A stretch of DNA of 64,000 bases from Campylobacter majalis (GTDB lineage: Bacteria; Campylobacterota; Campylobacteria; Campylobacterales; Campylobacteraceae). The notes beneath the pieces were generated by a model. That model was not told where the DNA came from. It did no database searches and saw only the letters and a program-made list of their open reading frames with translations. Each line of letters starts with the position of its first letter. Position 1 is the first letter of the stretch. Below are positions 18,581 through 35,023 of this stretch, piece after piece. Made by a program: the position numbers and the translations under genes. The stretch spans positions 1-64,000 of the forward strand of contig NZ_CAJHOF010000005.1 of the NCBI RefSeq assembly GCF_905120465.1. The letters are read 5' to 3'.

Positions 18581-19199
18581 AATTTTGTTTATATTTTTAC
18601 TCGTAGCTTTTTTAAACGCTAAAAGTTATGAACTTTCAGATGAAAATTTAGCAAAATGCGACAATCAAATATGCAAAAATATATTAAATCACTATGCAAA
18701 TTTTATGCAAAAAATTAGTACTGAAAATTTTGAACGAAAACTAGAGCTTGTAAATTCATATATAAACACTATGCGTCCTCGTCATGATGATTACTATAAT
18801 AAAAATATTGATATTTGGAGCACTAGGGCAGAGTTTTTACGTAGTGCGGGAGGTGATTGTGAAGAGTATGCTATCAGTAAGTTAAAAAGCCTTAGAGATT
18901 TAGGTGTAAAAAATCAAGCTTGTTTATTGGTTGTAAAAGAAAAAATCATTGGTGGTTATCACATGGTTCTTGCCCTATGGAAAAAACAAGGTAGCGAACC
19001 AGTTATATTAGACAATCTTAGTTTTAAAATTTTGCCAATCTCTGCTAGATATGATTTAGAGCCAAAATATTGTTTAATGGACGGTAAATACTACAGACTT
19101 AAAGATAATGGCAAAAACCTAGAGACATTAAATATCCGTATGGATGCTTATGAAAAATATCTGCAAAAAGAGCAAAGTGAAAAATTTTGGAAACGTTAA
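18573..19199 (+). CDS. Second periplasmic BTLCP (LapG-type) cysteine protease
   Basis: A 208-residue precursor with a short signal peptide (residues 1-16, ending LNA) and the complete BTLCP triad: Cys96 (GGDCEEYA), His130 (YHMVLA) and Asp147 (VILDN). Spacings are 34 and 17, almost as in the first protease at 11228. Outside the motifs the two are quite different, and this one has extra cysteines (Cys29, Cys34, Cys117) that could form a disulfide. It overlaps the regulator gene by 8 bp. A second protease in one Lap-type locus is unusual; it might have a different substrate or site. Confidence 0.85.
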   Translation: MFKILFIFLLVAFLNAKSYELSDENLAKCDNQICKNILNHYANFMQKISTENFERKLELVNSYINTMRPRHDDYYNKNIDIWSTRAEFLRSAGGDCEEYAISKLKSLRDLGVKNQACLLVVKEKIIGGYHMVLALWKKQGSEPVILDNLSFKILPISARYDLEPKYCLMDGKYYRLKDNGKNLETLNIRMDAYEKYLQKEQSEKFWKR

Positions 19200-19432
19200 T
19201 CTTCTAAGTCAATGTCTATTTTATTAATATGTTTGGCGTTTTTTTCAATGTTATACTTATTTTTTTCTATTAGCAGTCTATTTTGTTCTATTAATTCTTT
19301 ATTTTGTTGAATATGTCTATCATTTTGTTCTATCATTTTAGATAAAAGTGTTAATTTTTTTTCATATCTGTTTATTAACATAAACACTGTATATATTAAA
19401 ATTACAATGATTATCCATGGCAAAAAATGCAT
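19196..19432 (-). CDS. Small single-pass membrane protein with coiled-coil tail
   Basis: A 78-residue protein with one N-terminal membrane helix (about 4-20) and a polar helix rich in Glu, Gln, Asn and Lys with heptad-like repeats (EQNDRHIQQNKELIEQNRLLI region). The start has a strong AAGGGGG ribosome binding site, so it is probably translated. It is convergent with the second LapG-type gene and overlaps its end by 4 bp. I do not know the family; a scaffold or structural role is a guess. Confidence 0.65.
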   Translation of the reverse strand: MHFLPWIIIVILIYTVFMLINRYEKKLTLLSKMIEQNDRHIQQNKELIEQNRLLIEKNKYNIEKNAKHINKIDIDLED

Positions 19433-19522
19433 ATTATCCCCCTTAAATTAAAAACAATTATAATTTTATAGATTTTAAATTTCAATAAAATTTATAAAAA
19501 ATTATTTTATTTTTTAAAACTC

Positions 19523-19551
19523 TTGACATTTAATTTTTTTTGAGCTATAAT
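19523..19551 (+). promoter_or_regulatory. Consensus sigma-70 promoter of the tRNA-tuf cluster
   Basis: TTGACA at 19523-19528 and TATAAT at 19546-19551, separated by 17 bp. Perfect -35 boxes are rare in Campylobacter, so this should be very strong, as fits a stable-RNA operon. The first tRNA starts 20 bp downstream. Confidence 0.85.
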
Positions 19552-19571
19552 TCAGGCTTCAAATCAAGGGT

Positions 19572-19647
19572 GCTGGTGTAGCTCAGATGGTAGAGCTACT
19601 GCCTTGTAAGCAGTAGGTCGGCGGTTCGATTCCGTTCACCAGCTCCA
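19572..19647 (+). tRNA. tRNA-Thr (anticodon TGT)
   Basis: A 76-nt cloverleaf with acceptor arms GCTGGTG and CACCAGC, an anticodon loop holding TGT, a TTCGATT T-loop and an encoded CCA. It is the first gene behind the consensus promoter. Confidence 0.95.
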
Positions 19648-19697
19648 TTTTACTTTAACAGTGTTTGACCAGAAATACCAAGCATAACATTTATCAA

Positions 19698-19782
<85 letters not shown>

Positions 19783-19789
19783 TGCTATT

Positions 19790-19866
19790 GCGGGAGTAGC
19801 TCAGTTGGCTAGAGCATCAGCCTTCCAAGCTGAGGGTCGCGGGTTCGAGTCCCGTTTCCCGCTCCA
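19790..19866 (+). tRNA. tRNA-Gly (anticodon TCC)
   Basis: A 77-nt tRNA with acceptor arms GCGGGAG and TTCCCGC (one G-T pair), loop CTTCCAA with anticodon TCC, T-loop TTCGAGT and an encoded CCA. Confidence 0.95.
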
Positions 19867-19990
19867 AAAAGATTTTGGATACTAAACTGGGAGCTGTATA
19901 TTATACTTAATTTGTATATGCATTCAGTTATATCCACTATTAGTTGAAATTTATATTGTTGTGATAATCGTCTCTGCCAAGAGTTTTCAC

Positions 19991-20065
<75 letters not shown>

Positions 20066-20084
20066 CGGTTTATGCGATTTAGGT

Positions 20085-20090
20085 TATAAT
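20085..20090 (+). promoter_or_regulatory. Candidate -10 box of an internal tuf promoter
   Basis: TATAAT 44 bp before the tuf start, in the spacer after tRNA-Thr(GGT). No good -35 is seen, which is usual in Campylobacter. It could boost tuf beyond read-through from the tRNA promoter. Confidence 0.5.
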
Positions 20091-20134
20091 ATAAATTTTT
20101 AGTTTATGTCATATATATCATAATGGAGGACAAG

Positions 20135-21334
20135 ATGGCTAAAGAAAAATTTTCACGTAACAAGCCACACGTAAATATCGGTACTATTGGTCACGTTGAT
20201 CATGGTAAAACTACACTAACAGCTGCAATTTCTGCTGTTCTTTCAAGAAGAGGTCTTGCTGAGCTTAAAGACTATGATAACATAGACAACGCTCCAGAAG
20301 AGAAAGAGCGTGGTATTACTATTGCTACTTCACACATTGAGTATGAAACAGAAAACCGCCACTACGCTCACGTTGACTGCCCAGGTCACGCCGACTATGT
20401 TAAGAATATGATTACAGGTGCTGCTCAAATGGACGGTGCTATCCTAGTTGTTTCTGCTGCTGATGGTCCAATGCCACAAACAAGAGAGCACATTTTGCTA
20501 TCTCGCCAAGTTGGTGTTCCATATATCGTTGTTTTCATGAACAAAGCCGATATGGTTGATGATGCTGAACTTCTTGAGTTAGTTGAAATGGAAATTCGCG
20601 AACTACTAAGCACTTATGACTTCCCAGGCGATGATACTCCAATCGTTGCTGGTTCAGCACTACAAGCTTTAAATGAAGCTAAAGACGGTGTTGATGGTGA
20701 GTGGTCAGCAAAAGTACTTGAGCTTATGGCACAAGTAGATGCTTATATCCCAACTCCACAACGTGCTACTGACAAAGATCTTCTTATGCCTATTGAGGAC
20801 GTTTTCTCAATTTCAGGTCGTGGTACAGTTGTAACTGGTAGAATTGAAAAAGGTATTGTTAAGGTTGGTGATACTATCGAAATCGTTGGTATTCGCGATA
20901 CTCAAACAACAACAGTTACTGGTGTTGAAATGTTTAGAAAAGAGATGGATCAAGGTGAAGCTGGCGATAACGTTGGTGTTTTACTTCGTGGCACTAAGAA
21001 AGAAGATGTTGAGCGTGGCATGGTTCTTGCTAAGCCAAAATCAATCACTCCTCATACAAAATTTGAAGGCGAAGTTTATATTCTAACAAAAGAAGAGGGT
21101 GGTCGCCATACTCCATTCTTTAATAACTATAGACCACAGTTTTATGTTAGAACTACTGACGTTACAGGCTCTATAACACTTCCAGAGGGAACTGAAATGG
21201 TTATGCCAGGCGATAACCTAAAAATTTCAGTTGAGCTTATAGCTCCAGTTGCTCTTGAAGAGGGAACACGTTTTGCGATCCGCGAGGGTGGCAGAACAGT
21301 TGGTTCAGGTGTTGTTTCTAAAATACTTGCGTAA
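20135..21334 (+). CDS. tuf: Elongation factor Tu
   Basis: A 399-residue GTPase that brings aminoacyl-tRNA to the ribosome. It has the P-loop GHVDHGKT (19-26), the DCPGHADY switch II segment, the NKAD guanine motif, and the three usual domains. The start is ATG 20135 with GGAGG six bases upstream; the in-frame ATG at 20123 overlaps that ribosome binding site and is rejected. Codon use is clearly optimised compared with the neighbouring accessory genes. A strong terminator-like hairpin follows the stop. Confidence 0.98.
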   Translation: MAKEKFSRNKPHVNIGTIGHVDHGKTTLTAAISAVLSRRGLAELKDYDNIDNAPEEKERGITIATSHIEYETENRHYAHVDCPGHADYVKNMITGAAQMDGAILVVSAADGPMPQTREHILLSRQVGVPYIVVFMNKADMVDDAELLELVEMEIRELLSTYDFPGDDTPIVAGSALQALNEAKDGVDGEWSAKVLELMAQVDAYIPTPQRATDKDLLMPIEDVFSISGRGTVVTGRIEKGIVKVGDTIEIVGIRDTQTTTVTGVEMFRKEMDQGEAGDNVGVLLRGTKKEDVERGMVLAKPKSITPHTKFEGEVYILTKEEGGRHTPFFNNYRPQFYVRTTDVTGSITLPEGTEMVMPGDNLKISVELIAPVALEEGTRFAIREGGRTVGSGVVSKILA

Positions 21335-21341
21335 TTAACTA

Positions 21342-21372
21342 TTTGAGTGAGAAAATTCTCACTCAAAATTTT
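21342..21372 (+). terminator. Terminator-like hairpin after tuf
   Basis: A perfect 12-bp inverted repeat (TTTGAGTGAGAA and its complement) with a 2-nt centre, followed by ATTTT. It sits 8 bp after the tuf stop and before rpmG, so it may reduce rather than abolish read-through into rpmG, tRNA-Trp and secE. Confidence 0.75.
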
Positions 21373-21383
21373 AAGGATATTTG

Positions 21384-21542
21384 ATGAGAATTAAAATAGG
21401 TTTAAAGTGTGCTGAAAGTGGTGATATTAACTATAGCACAACAAAAAATAGTAAAACTATGACAGAAAAGCTAGAGCTTAGAAAGTATTGCCCTAGACTT
21501 AAAAAACACACTATTCACAAAGAAGTTAAGCTAAAGAGCTAG
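21384..21542 (+). CDS. rpmG: 50S ribosomal protein L33
   Basis: A 52-residue basic protein of the large subunit, recognised from MRIKIGLKC, the [16 protein letters not shown] core and its place between tuf and tRNA-Trp/secE. TTAAGGA precedes the ATG. The zinc-ribbon cysteines are incomplete: only Cys9 (in CAESGD, where CxxC would be expected) and Cys36 remain, so zinc binding is doubtful. Such cysteine-poor L33 forms exist in many bacteria. Confidence 0.95.
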   Translation: MRIKIGLKCAESGDINYSTTKNSKTMTEKLELRKYCPRLKKHTIHKEVKLKS

Positions 21543-21557
21543 TGGGTTTATGCCATT

Positions 21558-21633
21558 AGGGCAATAGCTCCAACGGTAGAGCGCTGGATTCCAAATCCAA
21601 TGGTTGGGGGTTCGAATCCCTCTTGCCCTGCCA
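21558..21633 (+). tRNA. tRNA-Trp (anticodon CCA)
   Basis: A 76-nt tRNA with acceptor arms AGGGCAA and TTGCCCT, loop TTCCAAA with anticodon CCA, T-loop TTCGAAT, and an encoded CCA end. It lies in the usual spot between rpmG and secE. Confidence 0.95.
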
Positions 21634-21648
21634 CATTTAAGGTTAAAA

Positions 21649-21828
21649 ATGGAAAAGATAATAAATTATATTAAGCAATCAAAACTTGAAATTTCAAAGG
21701 TTATATTTCCAACGAAAGAACAAGTTAGAAATGCATTTATTACCGTTTTTATTGTTGTTACTGTGGTATCACTATTTTTAGCGATAGTTGATGCTCTTAT
21801 GTCTTTTACATTATCTAGTTTAATATAA
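21649..21828 (+). CDS. secE: Protein translocase subunit SecE
   Basis: A 59-residue single-helix SecE that clamps SecY in the Sec translocon. The conserved amphipathic segment (LEISKVIFPTKEQVRNAF) is followed by one membrane helix (about 30-52). I start at ATG 21649 with TTTAAGG upstream; an earlier in-frame start lies inside tRNA-Trp and is rejected. It is directly followed by nusG, as in most bacteria. Confidence 0.95.
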   Translation: MEKIINYIKQSKLEISKVIFPTKEQVRNAFITVFIVVTVVSLFLAIVDALMSFTLSSLI

Positions 21829-21839
21829 CGAGGTAAAAT

Positions 21840-22370
21840 ATGGCACATAAATGGTATGCTATACAAACTTATGCTGGAAGTGAGATGGCTGTTAAAAGAG
21901 GCATTGAAAATCTGGTAAAAGATCATGGGATAGAAGAACAGCTTAAAGAAGTTATTGTCCCAACAGAAGATGTTATAGAGATAAAAAACGGAAAACAAAA
22001 AATAAATGAAAGAACTCTTTATCCAGGGTATGCGTTTGCACATCTTGATTTAGATACTGCCTTATGGCACAAGATTCAATCATTGCCAAAAGTTGGCAGA
22101 TTTATTGGTGAGGCAAAAAAACCAACACCTTTAACAGATAAAGACATTAATACAATTTTGGAAAAAGTACAAAAACGTGCTGCCCCTAAGCCGAAAATTT
22201 TCTTTGAAGATGGCGAGAGCGTACGTATAATAGATGGTCCTTTTGCGAACTTTACTGGTATCGTAGAGGAGTATGATATGGTTCATGGCAAACTTCGCCT
22301 TAATGTTTCAATATTTGGCAGAAGTACCCCAGTTGATATTTTGTATTCACAAGTTGAGAAGATAATTTAA
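21840..22370 (+). CDS. nusG: Transcription termination/antitermination protein NusG
   Basis: A 176-residue factor that binds RNA polymerase and links it to Rho or the ribosome. The NGN domain ([12 protein letters not shown] start) covers about residues 3-115 and the KOW domain ([18 protein letters not shown]) about 122-176. Length and place before rplK are standard. AACGAGG precedes the start. Confidence 0.96.
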   Translation: MAHKWYAIQTYAGSEMAVKRGIENLVKDHGIEEQLKEVIVPTEDVIEIKNGKQKINERTLYPGYAFAHLDLDTALWHKIQSLPKVGRFIGEAKKPTPLTDKDINTILEKVQKRAAPKPKIFFEDGESVRIIDGPFANFTGIVEEYDMVHGKLRLNVSIFGRSTPVDILYSQVEKII

Positions 22371-22381
22371 GGAGAAAGTTT

Positions 22382-22807
22382 ATGGCTAAGAAGGTTATAG
22401 GCGAAATAAAATTGCAAATCGCTGCAACTAAAGCAAATCCAAGTCCGCCGGTTGGTCCAGCACTAGGTCAGCAAGGCGTGAATATAATGGAATTTTGTAA
22501 AGCGTTTAACGAAAGAACAAAAGATATGGCAGGTTATAATATCCCTGTTGTTATTACTGTTTATGCCGATAGAAGCTTTACATTTATCACTAAGCAACCA
22601 CCTGCAACCGATTTAATTAAAAAAGCAGCAGGTATTACAAAAGGAACAGATAATCCTCTAAAAAATAAAGTTGCGAAAATTACAAAAGCTCAGGTTCTAG
22701 AAATAGTTGAGAGAAAAATTGTAGATTTAAATACAAATGACAAAGAGCAAGCTGCTAAGATTATAGCTGGTTCTGCTCGTTCAATGGGTGTTGAAATAAT
22801 CGACTAA
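22382..22807 (+). CDS. rplK: 50S ribosomal protein L11
   Basis: A 141-residue protein of the GTPase-associated centre, with the proline-rich N-terminal segment [17 protein letters not shown] and the C-terminal RNA-binding domain ending in [10 protein letters not shown]. It starts 11 bp after nusG with AAGGAGAAAG upstream. The 60-bp spacer to rplA contains a possible regulatory hairpin. Confidence 0.97.
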   Translation: MAKKVIGEIKLQIAATKANPSPPVGPALGQQGVNIMEFCKAFNERTKDMAGYNIPVVITVYADRSFTFITKQPPATDLIKKAAGITKGTDNPLKNKVAKITKAQVLEIVERKIVDLNTNDKEQAAKIIAGSARSMGVEIID

Positions 22808-22867
22808 TAACCTATACCGCCAGGTTGAGATTCTAAAGGCGGAAGCAATATAGATGCGGAGAAATTA
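22808..22867 (+). promoter_or_regulatory. Structured rplK-rplA spacer (possible L1 autoregulatory site)
   Basis: The 60-nt spacer has a CCGCC/GGCGG stem enclosing 16 nt. L1 is known to repress its own operon by binding an mRNA copy of its rRNA site, so this could be that site, but the known loop consensus is not convincing here. Confidence 0.35.
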
Positions 22868-23569
22868 ATGGGAAAGACTACAAAAAGATTTCAAGATCTT
22901 CTTAAGAAAATTGATGAAAATAAAGTTTATAGTATAAGTGAAGGTATAGATACAGTTAAAACTCTATCAAGTGCAAAATTTGTTGAAACTGTCGAAATAG
23001 CACTAAAACTTAATGTTGATCCACGCCATGCCGATCAAATGGTTCGTGGCTCAGTTATTCTACCTGCTGGCACTGGCAAGAAGGTTCGTGTAGCCGTTAT
23101 GGCAAAAGATGCTAAGGCAGATGAGGCAAAGGCAGCTGGTGCTGATATAGTTGGTGATGATGATTTGGTTGAGGATATTCAAAAAGGTATCATAAATTTT
23201 GATGTATTAATTGCTACTCCAAATTTAATGGGATTAGTTGGTAAAGTTGGTAGAATTTTAGGTCCAAAAGGCTTAATGCCAAACCCTAAAACGGGAACTG
23301 TTACAATGGATGTAGCTCAAGCAGTTAATAATGCCAAGAGTGGTCAAGTAAATTTCCGTGTTGATAAGCAGGGGAACATTCATGCTGGTGTGGGCAAAGT
23401 TAATTTTACAAAAGAGCAATTATTAGATAATGTCTCAGCGTTTATTAAGGCTATAAATAAGCACAAGCCAGCAGCAGCTAAAGGCAGATATGTCAAAAAT
23501 GCTACTTTGGCACTTACGATGAGTCCATCAGTTACGCTTGATACTCAAGAGGTAATGGATTTAAAATAA
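22868..23569 (+). CDS. rplA: 50S ribosomal protein L1
   Basis: A 233-residue protein of the mobile L1 stalk, which helps release deacylated tRNA. The conserved block [18 protein letters not shown] is present, and length matches the family. TGCGGAGAA precedes the ATG. A terminator-like hairpin and a long leader separate it from rplJ, so the two pairs of ribosomal genes can be expressed at different levels. Confidence 0.97.
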   Translation: MGKTTKRFQDLLKKIDENKVYSISEGIDTVKTLSSAKFVETVEIALKLNVDPRHADQMVRGSVILPAGTGKKVRVAVMAKDAKADEAKAAGADIVGDDDLVEDIQKGIINFDVLIATPNLMGLVGKVGRILGPKGLMPNPKTGTVTMDVAQAVNNAKSGQVNFRVDKQGNIHAGVGKVNFTKEQLLDNVSAFIKAINKHKPAAAKGRYVKNATLALTMSPSVTLDTQEVMDLK

Positions 23570-23580
23570 TTTATAAATTA

Positions 23581-23613
23581 AAAAATGAAGAGATATTTGT
23601 CTCTTCGTTTTTT
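23581..23613 (+). terminator. Terminator/attenuator between rplA and rplJ
   Basis: GAAGAGA and TCTCTTC pair around a 6-nt loop, extended by A/T and G-T pairs, and are followed by GTTTTTT. It lies 12 bp after the rplA stop and may partly end rplKA transcripts. Confidence 0.7.
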
Positions 23614-23737
23614 AAGATAAAAATGTGAATTTACATTGAATTTAGATTTTTATCTTAGATTGGAGATAGCGGAGGCTTATAAGGCTTAATTGAACCGACT
23701 CGCTCTGCTTGAAATCACTGGTCGGAAAGGAGAAAAT
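23613..23737 (+). promoter_or_regulatory. rplJ leader, probable L10(L12)4 autoregulatory RNA
   Basis: A 125-nt untranslated leader. It starts with a perfect 12-bp inverted repeat (23613-23624 with 23646-23657) and contains a GC-richer part with stem CCGAC (23695-23699) and GTCGG (23721-23725) directly before the AAAGGAG ribosome binding site. In many bacteria an L10 leader in this position is bound by the L10-L7/L12 complex to repress translation. The assignment is by position and structure only. Confidence 0.55.
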
Positions 23738-24220
23738 GTGACAAGAAGTGAAAAATCTGCAGTTGTAGCTAAACTAGAAGCTGAGTTTAGAGAAGCTGGT
23801 GCTATTATAGTTTGTGATTATCGTGGATTGAATGTAAAAAAGCTTGAAGTTTTAAGAAATACTGCTCGTGAGCAAGGTATTAAAGTTCAGGTTGTTAAAA
23901 ATACTCTAGCCAACATCGCACTTAAAAATGTCGATAAAGATGGCATGGAGTTAAAAGATACAAATATTTACATTTGGGGCGAAGATCAATTAGCTGTAAC
24001 TAAAGTTGTTGCTAAATTTGAAGAAACTAATGATTTATTTAGTATCAAAACAGCACATATTGATGGTGAAGTTGCTAGTGTTGAAAAAGTTAGAGCTCTT
24101 TCTAAAATGCCAAGTCGTGATGAGCTTATTGCAATGCTACTACAAGTATGGAATGCGCCAATCCAAAATTTTACAATTGGTTTAAATGCGCTTAAAGAAA
24201 AAAAAGAACAAACAGCATAA
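23738..24220 (+). CDS. rplJ: 50S ribosomal protein L10
   Basis: A 160-residue protein that anchors the L7/L12 stalk. The start is GTG at 23738, with AAAGGAG six bases upstream, giving [17 protein letters not shown] like its homologues. The frame is open back to 23690, but that part belongs to the structured leader. The C-terminal helix (after [13 protein letters not shown]) carries the L12-binding region. It is followed 15 bp later by rplL. Confidence 0.95.
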   Translation: MTRSEKSAVVAKLEAEFREAGAIIVCDYRGLNVKKLEVLRNTAREQGIKVQVVKNTLANIALKNVDKDGMELKDTNIYIWGEDQLAVTKVVAKFEETNDLFSIKTAHIDGEVASVEKVRALSKMPSRDELIAMLLQVWNAPIQNFTIGLNALKEKKEQTA

Positions 24221-24235
24221 TAAAAGGATAATAAA

Positions 24236-24610
24236 ATGGCAATTACTAAAGAAGATGTATTAGAGTTTATATCTAATCTATCAGTTTTAGAACTAAGTGA
24301 ATTAGTTAAAGAATTTGAAGAGAAATTTGGCGTTAGTGCTGCTCCTGTAATGGTAGCTGGTGCTGTGGCTGGTGGTGCAGCTGAAGCTGCAGAAGAAAAA
24401 ACTGAATTTAACGTTGTGCTACTAGATGGCGGCGATAAGAAAATCAACGTTATTAAAGTTGTTCGTGCATTAACTGGTCTAGGTCTTAAAGAGGCTAAAG
24501 ATGCAGTTGAGCAAACTCCTTCTGTTCTTAAAGAAGGTATTAGTAAAGATGAAGCTGAAGCTGCTAAAAAAGAGCTTGAAGAAGCTGGTGCTAAAGTCGA
24601 ACTTAAGTAA
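24236..24610 (+). CDS. rplL: 50S ribosomal protein L7/L12
   Basis: A 124-residue acidic stalk protein that recruits translation factors. An N-terminal dimerisation helix, an Ala/Gly-rich hinge ([17 protein letters not shown]) and a C-terminal factor-binding domain with [19 protein letters not shown] are visible. AAAAGGATAATAAA precedes the ATG. Two hairpins follow before rpoB. Confidence 0.97.
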   Translation: MAITKEDVLEFISNLSVLELSELVKEFEEKFGVSAAPVMVAGAVAGGAAEAAEEKTEFNVVLLDGGDKKINVIKVVRALTGLGLKEAKDAVEQTPSVLKEGISKDEAEAAKKELEEAGAKVELK

Positions 24611-24630
24611 TTTCAGTTTTCTGAAATTTT
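24609..24630 (+). terminator. Hairpin overlapping the rplL stop
   Basis: AATTTCAG and CTGAAATT pair perfectly around TTTT, with TT after. It is AT-rich and so a weak terminator or RNase-protecting 3' structure. Confidence 0.5.
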
Positions 24631-24640
24631 CAAAACTTGT

Positions 24641-24667
24641 AGAGAGGGCTAATGCTCTCTCTTTTTT
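24641..24667 (+). terminator. Terminator/attenuator between rplL and rpoB
   Basis: GAGAGGGC pairs with GCTCTCTC (one G-T) around a TAAT loop, followed by TTTTTT. This fits the known need to make much more L12 than RNA polymerase from one operon. Confidence 0.75.
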
Positions 24668-24688
24668 AAATTTAGATGCCTTTTATAA

Positions 24689-33377
<8,689 letters not shown>

Positions 33378-33384
33378 TCTATTT

Positions 33385-33413
33385 TAACCCCTGGATTTCA
33401 GGGGTTAGTTTTT
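33385..33413 (+). terminator. Rho-independent terminator after rpoC
   Basis: AACCCCTG and CAGGGGTT form an 8-bp stem around GATTT, followed by AGTTTTT. It lies 8 bp after the rpoC stop and closes the operon. Confidence 0.9.
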
Positions 33414-33713
33414 GCTTTGTAAAAACTAAACGCAATATTAATTGCTATTTTATATAACTATTTGTAGGCGTTTTATTGATTTTAGTAAATTGTGCCTAAC
33501 TTTTACGTAACTTTTTAAGAAATACTATTAATTAAATTATTATATTGTAGTTGTAGATGGATAAATTGTAAAATTTTAAATCACTATAACCACAAAGCAT
33601 TAGCAAGCAAAATATCGCTACTAAATTTAAATAATTAATTATTTAAAAGCCAATTTGTTTAAATATTTTTAATAGTTGTTTGAAATTTTATCTTTATCAT
33701 TTCAATTAATGTC

Positions 33714-33920
33714 AAAACAAGCGAAGCGCTCACGAAGTGATGTTTCTTCAAAACAAGCGAAGCGCTTTTTGCAAAGCAAAAATGTTTCCCTGAAAACAAG
33801 TGTAACGCTCGGCGTAGTCGAGTTTGAGTAAAACTTCTCAAGCCCAAAAAAAGGGAGAGATGACGACAGCGACCGAAGCCAAGCCAAGCAATGGCGAGTG
33901 AAACGAGATAGGTTTGCTTA
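33714..33920 (+). repeat. Degenerate tandem repeat block with GCGAAGC mini-hairpins (copy A)
   Basis: At least three units begin AAAACAAGCGAAGCGCT or a variant (33714, 33750, 33793). Each is followed by a small palindrome: CACGAAGTG, then TTTTTGC/GCAAAAA around AAA, then CTCG/CGAG. The part at about 33749-33808 matches the reverse complement of 55361-55420 at roughly 54 of 60 positions, counted by eye. The tail at 33893-33916 matches 55448-55471 (minus) and resembles about 8985-9004. Confidence 0.75.
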
Positions 33921-34351
33921 ATTAAGTCCAAAAAACAAGGATAATGACAGCAAAGAAGGCGGTGCAAGGTAACCCAAAGCAGGTTTGTTAAAACAAGTAT
34001 TTAAGAGCAAATCTAGATGCTATAAATTTCATAATGAGCTTATAGTTTTTGCTTAATTTGTTTGTAATTGTAAGCAGATCATACAAAGACTTGTTATTGT
34101 CTGAAACATTGTAAAAGTTGGTTTTAATAAAATTGCGTAATATAATATATAAAATTTTATACTTAACTTTATTTATTGTTTTTAAAGCATTGCCAAATCA
34201 TAGCTTTTTGTGTTTGTTGCTCTTTTGGGTTCTTGGCTTGGTTGGTCAAAAACTATTCTTAGGCACTAAAAACCTTAAGCTAAATTTACCATTTTTATCA
34301 CTATTTTATTAAAAATTTATTAAAATATAAAAAATTAATTTAGGAAATTTT

Positions 34352-35023
34352 ATGTTTGGTCTAGATCTTATGCCATTTTATTTATCTTTAAAACTTTCAC
34401 TTATAACTACAATTATCTTGTTTTTATTAACATTGCCATTGGCATATCTTTTTGCTAGAAAAAATTTCATATTCAAGCCATTTTTTGAAGCGATAATTTC
34501 ACTTCCATTGGTTTTGCCACCTAGTGTTTTAGGATTTTATTTGCTTATTTTTTTGTCGCCATACTCTACAATTGGTGCGTTTTTACAACAAAATTTTGAT
34601 GTTAGACTGGTTTTTAATTTTACTGGTCTTGTTGTTGCTAGTTGTATCTATTCGTTGCCATTTATGTTTTCTCCACTTAAGTCAGGATTGCAAAGTTTAA
34701 ATAAGAATTTATTTGAGGCTAGTTATTCGCTTGGAAAATCAGAATTTACAACGCTTTTTAAAGTAGCACTACCAAATATTCGTCCAGCAATCCTAAGTGC
34801 CATTGTGATTAGTTTTGCTCATACTATGGGTGAGTTTGGTGTTGTTTTAATGATAGGTGGTAGCGTCGCGGATGAAACTAGGGTAGCTAGTATAGCGATA
34901 TTTGAAGCGGTTGAAATGCTTGACTTTACTAAAGCTCATATTTATGCTGGACTTATGCTGATTTTTAGCTTTTGTGTGCTATTTTTGCTGTTTTTATTTA
35001 ACTCAAAAAGGAACATATTATGA
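34352..35023 (+). CDS. modB: Molybdate ABC transporter permease
   Basis: A 223-residue inner-membrane permease with about five membrane helices. The EAA loop (FEASYSLGKSEFTTLFKVALP region) contacts the ATPase ModC, and the HTMGEFGVVLMIGG segment is typical of ModB. Neither modA nor modC is next to it, which is unusual because the three normally form one operon; partners must be encoded elsewhere or lost. It overlaps the peroxiredoxin gene by 4 bp. Confidence 0.88.
   Translation: MFGLDLMPFYLSLKLSLITTIILFLLTLPLAYLFARKNFIFKPFFEAIISLPLVLPPSVLGFYLLIFLSPYSTIGAFLQQNFDVRLVFNFTGLVVASCIYSLPFMFSPLKSGLQSLNKNLFEASYSLGKSEFTTLFKVALPNIRPAILSAIVISFAHTMGEFGVVLMIGGSVADETRVASIAIFEAVEMLDFTKAHIYAGLMLIFSFCVLFLLFLFNSKRNIL

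Larger units (their letters stand above)
33378..34351 (+). other. 974-bp non-coding region between rpoC and modB
   Basis: After the rpoC terminator there is AT-rich sequence with no credible gene. A repeat block runs from 33714 to about 33920, and its GC content is clearly higher than that of its surroundings. Short frames here (33659-33967 minus, 34118-34312 plus) lack ribosome binding sites and protein-like composition. Confidence 0.7.

Noticed and set aside
23690-23737. N-terminal extension of L10 upstream of GTG 23738
   Set aside because: The region forms the leader stem and ribosome binding site. L10 homologues begin at the GTG.
33659-33967. 102-aa frame on the minus strand (and the overlapping 61-aa frame) in the rpoC-modB desert
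   Set aside because: It is the reverse reading of the repeat block, with odd composition and no ribosome binding site.
34118-34312. 64-aa hydrophobic frame before modB
   Set aside because: No ribosome binding site, low-complexity Leu/Phe composition, and no recognisable family. It is typical of AT-rich non-coding DNA.
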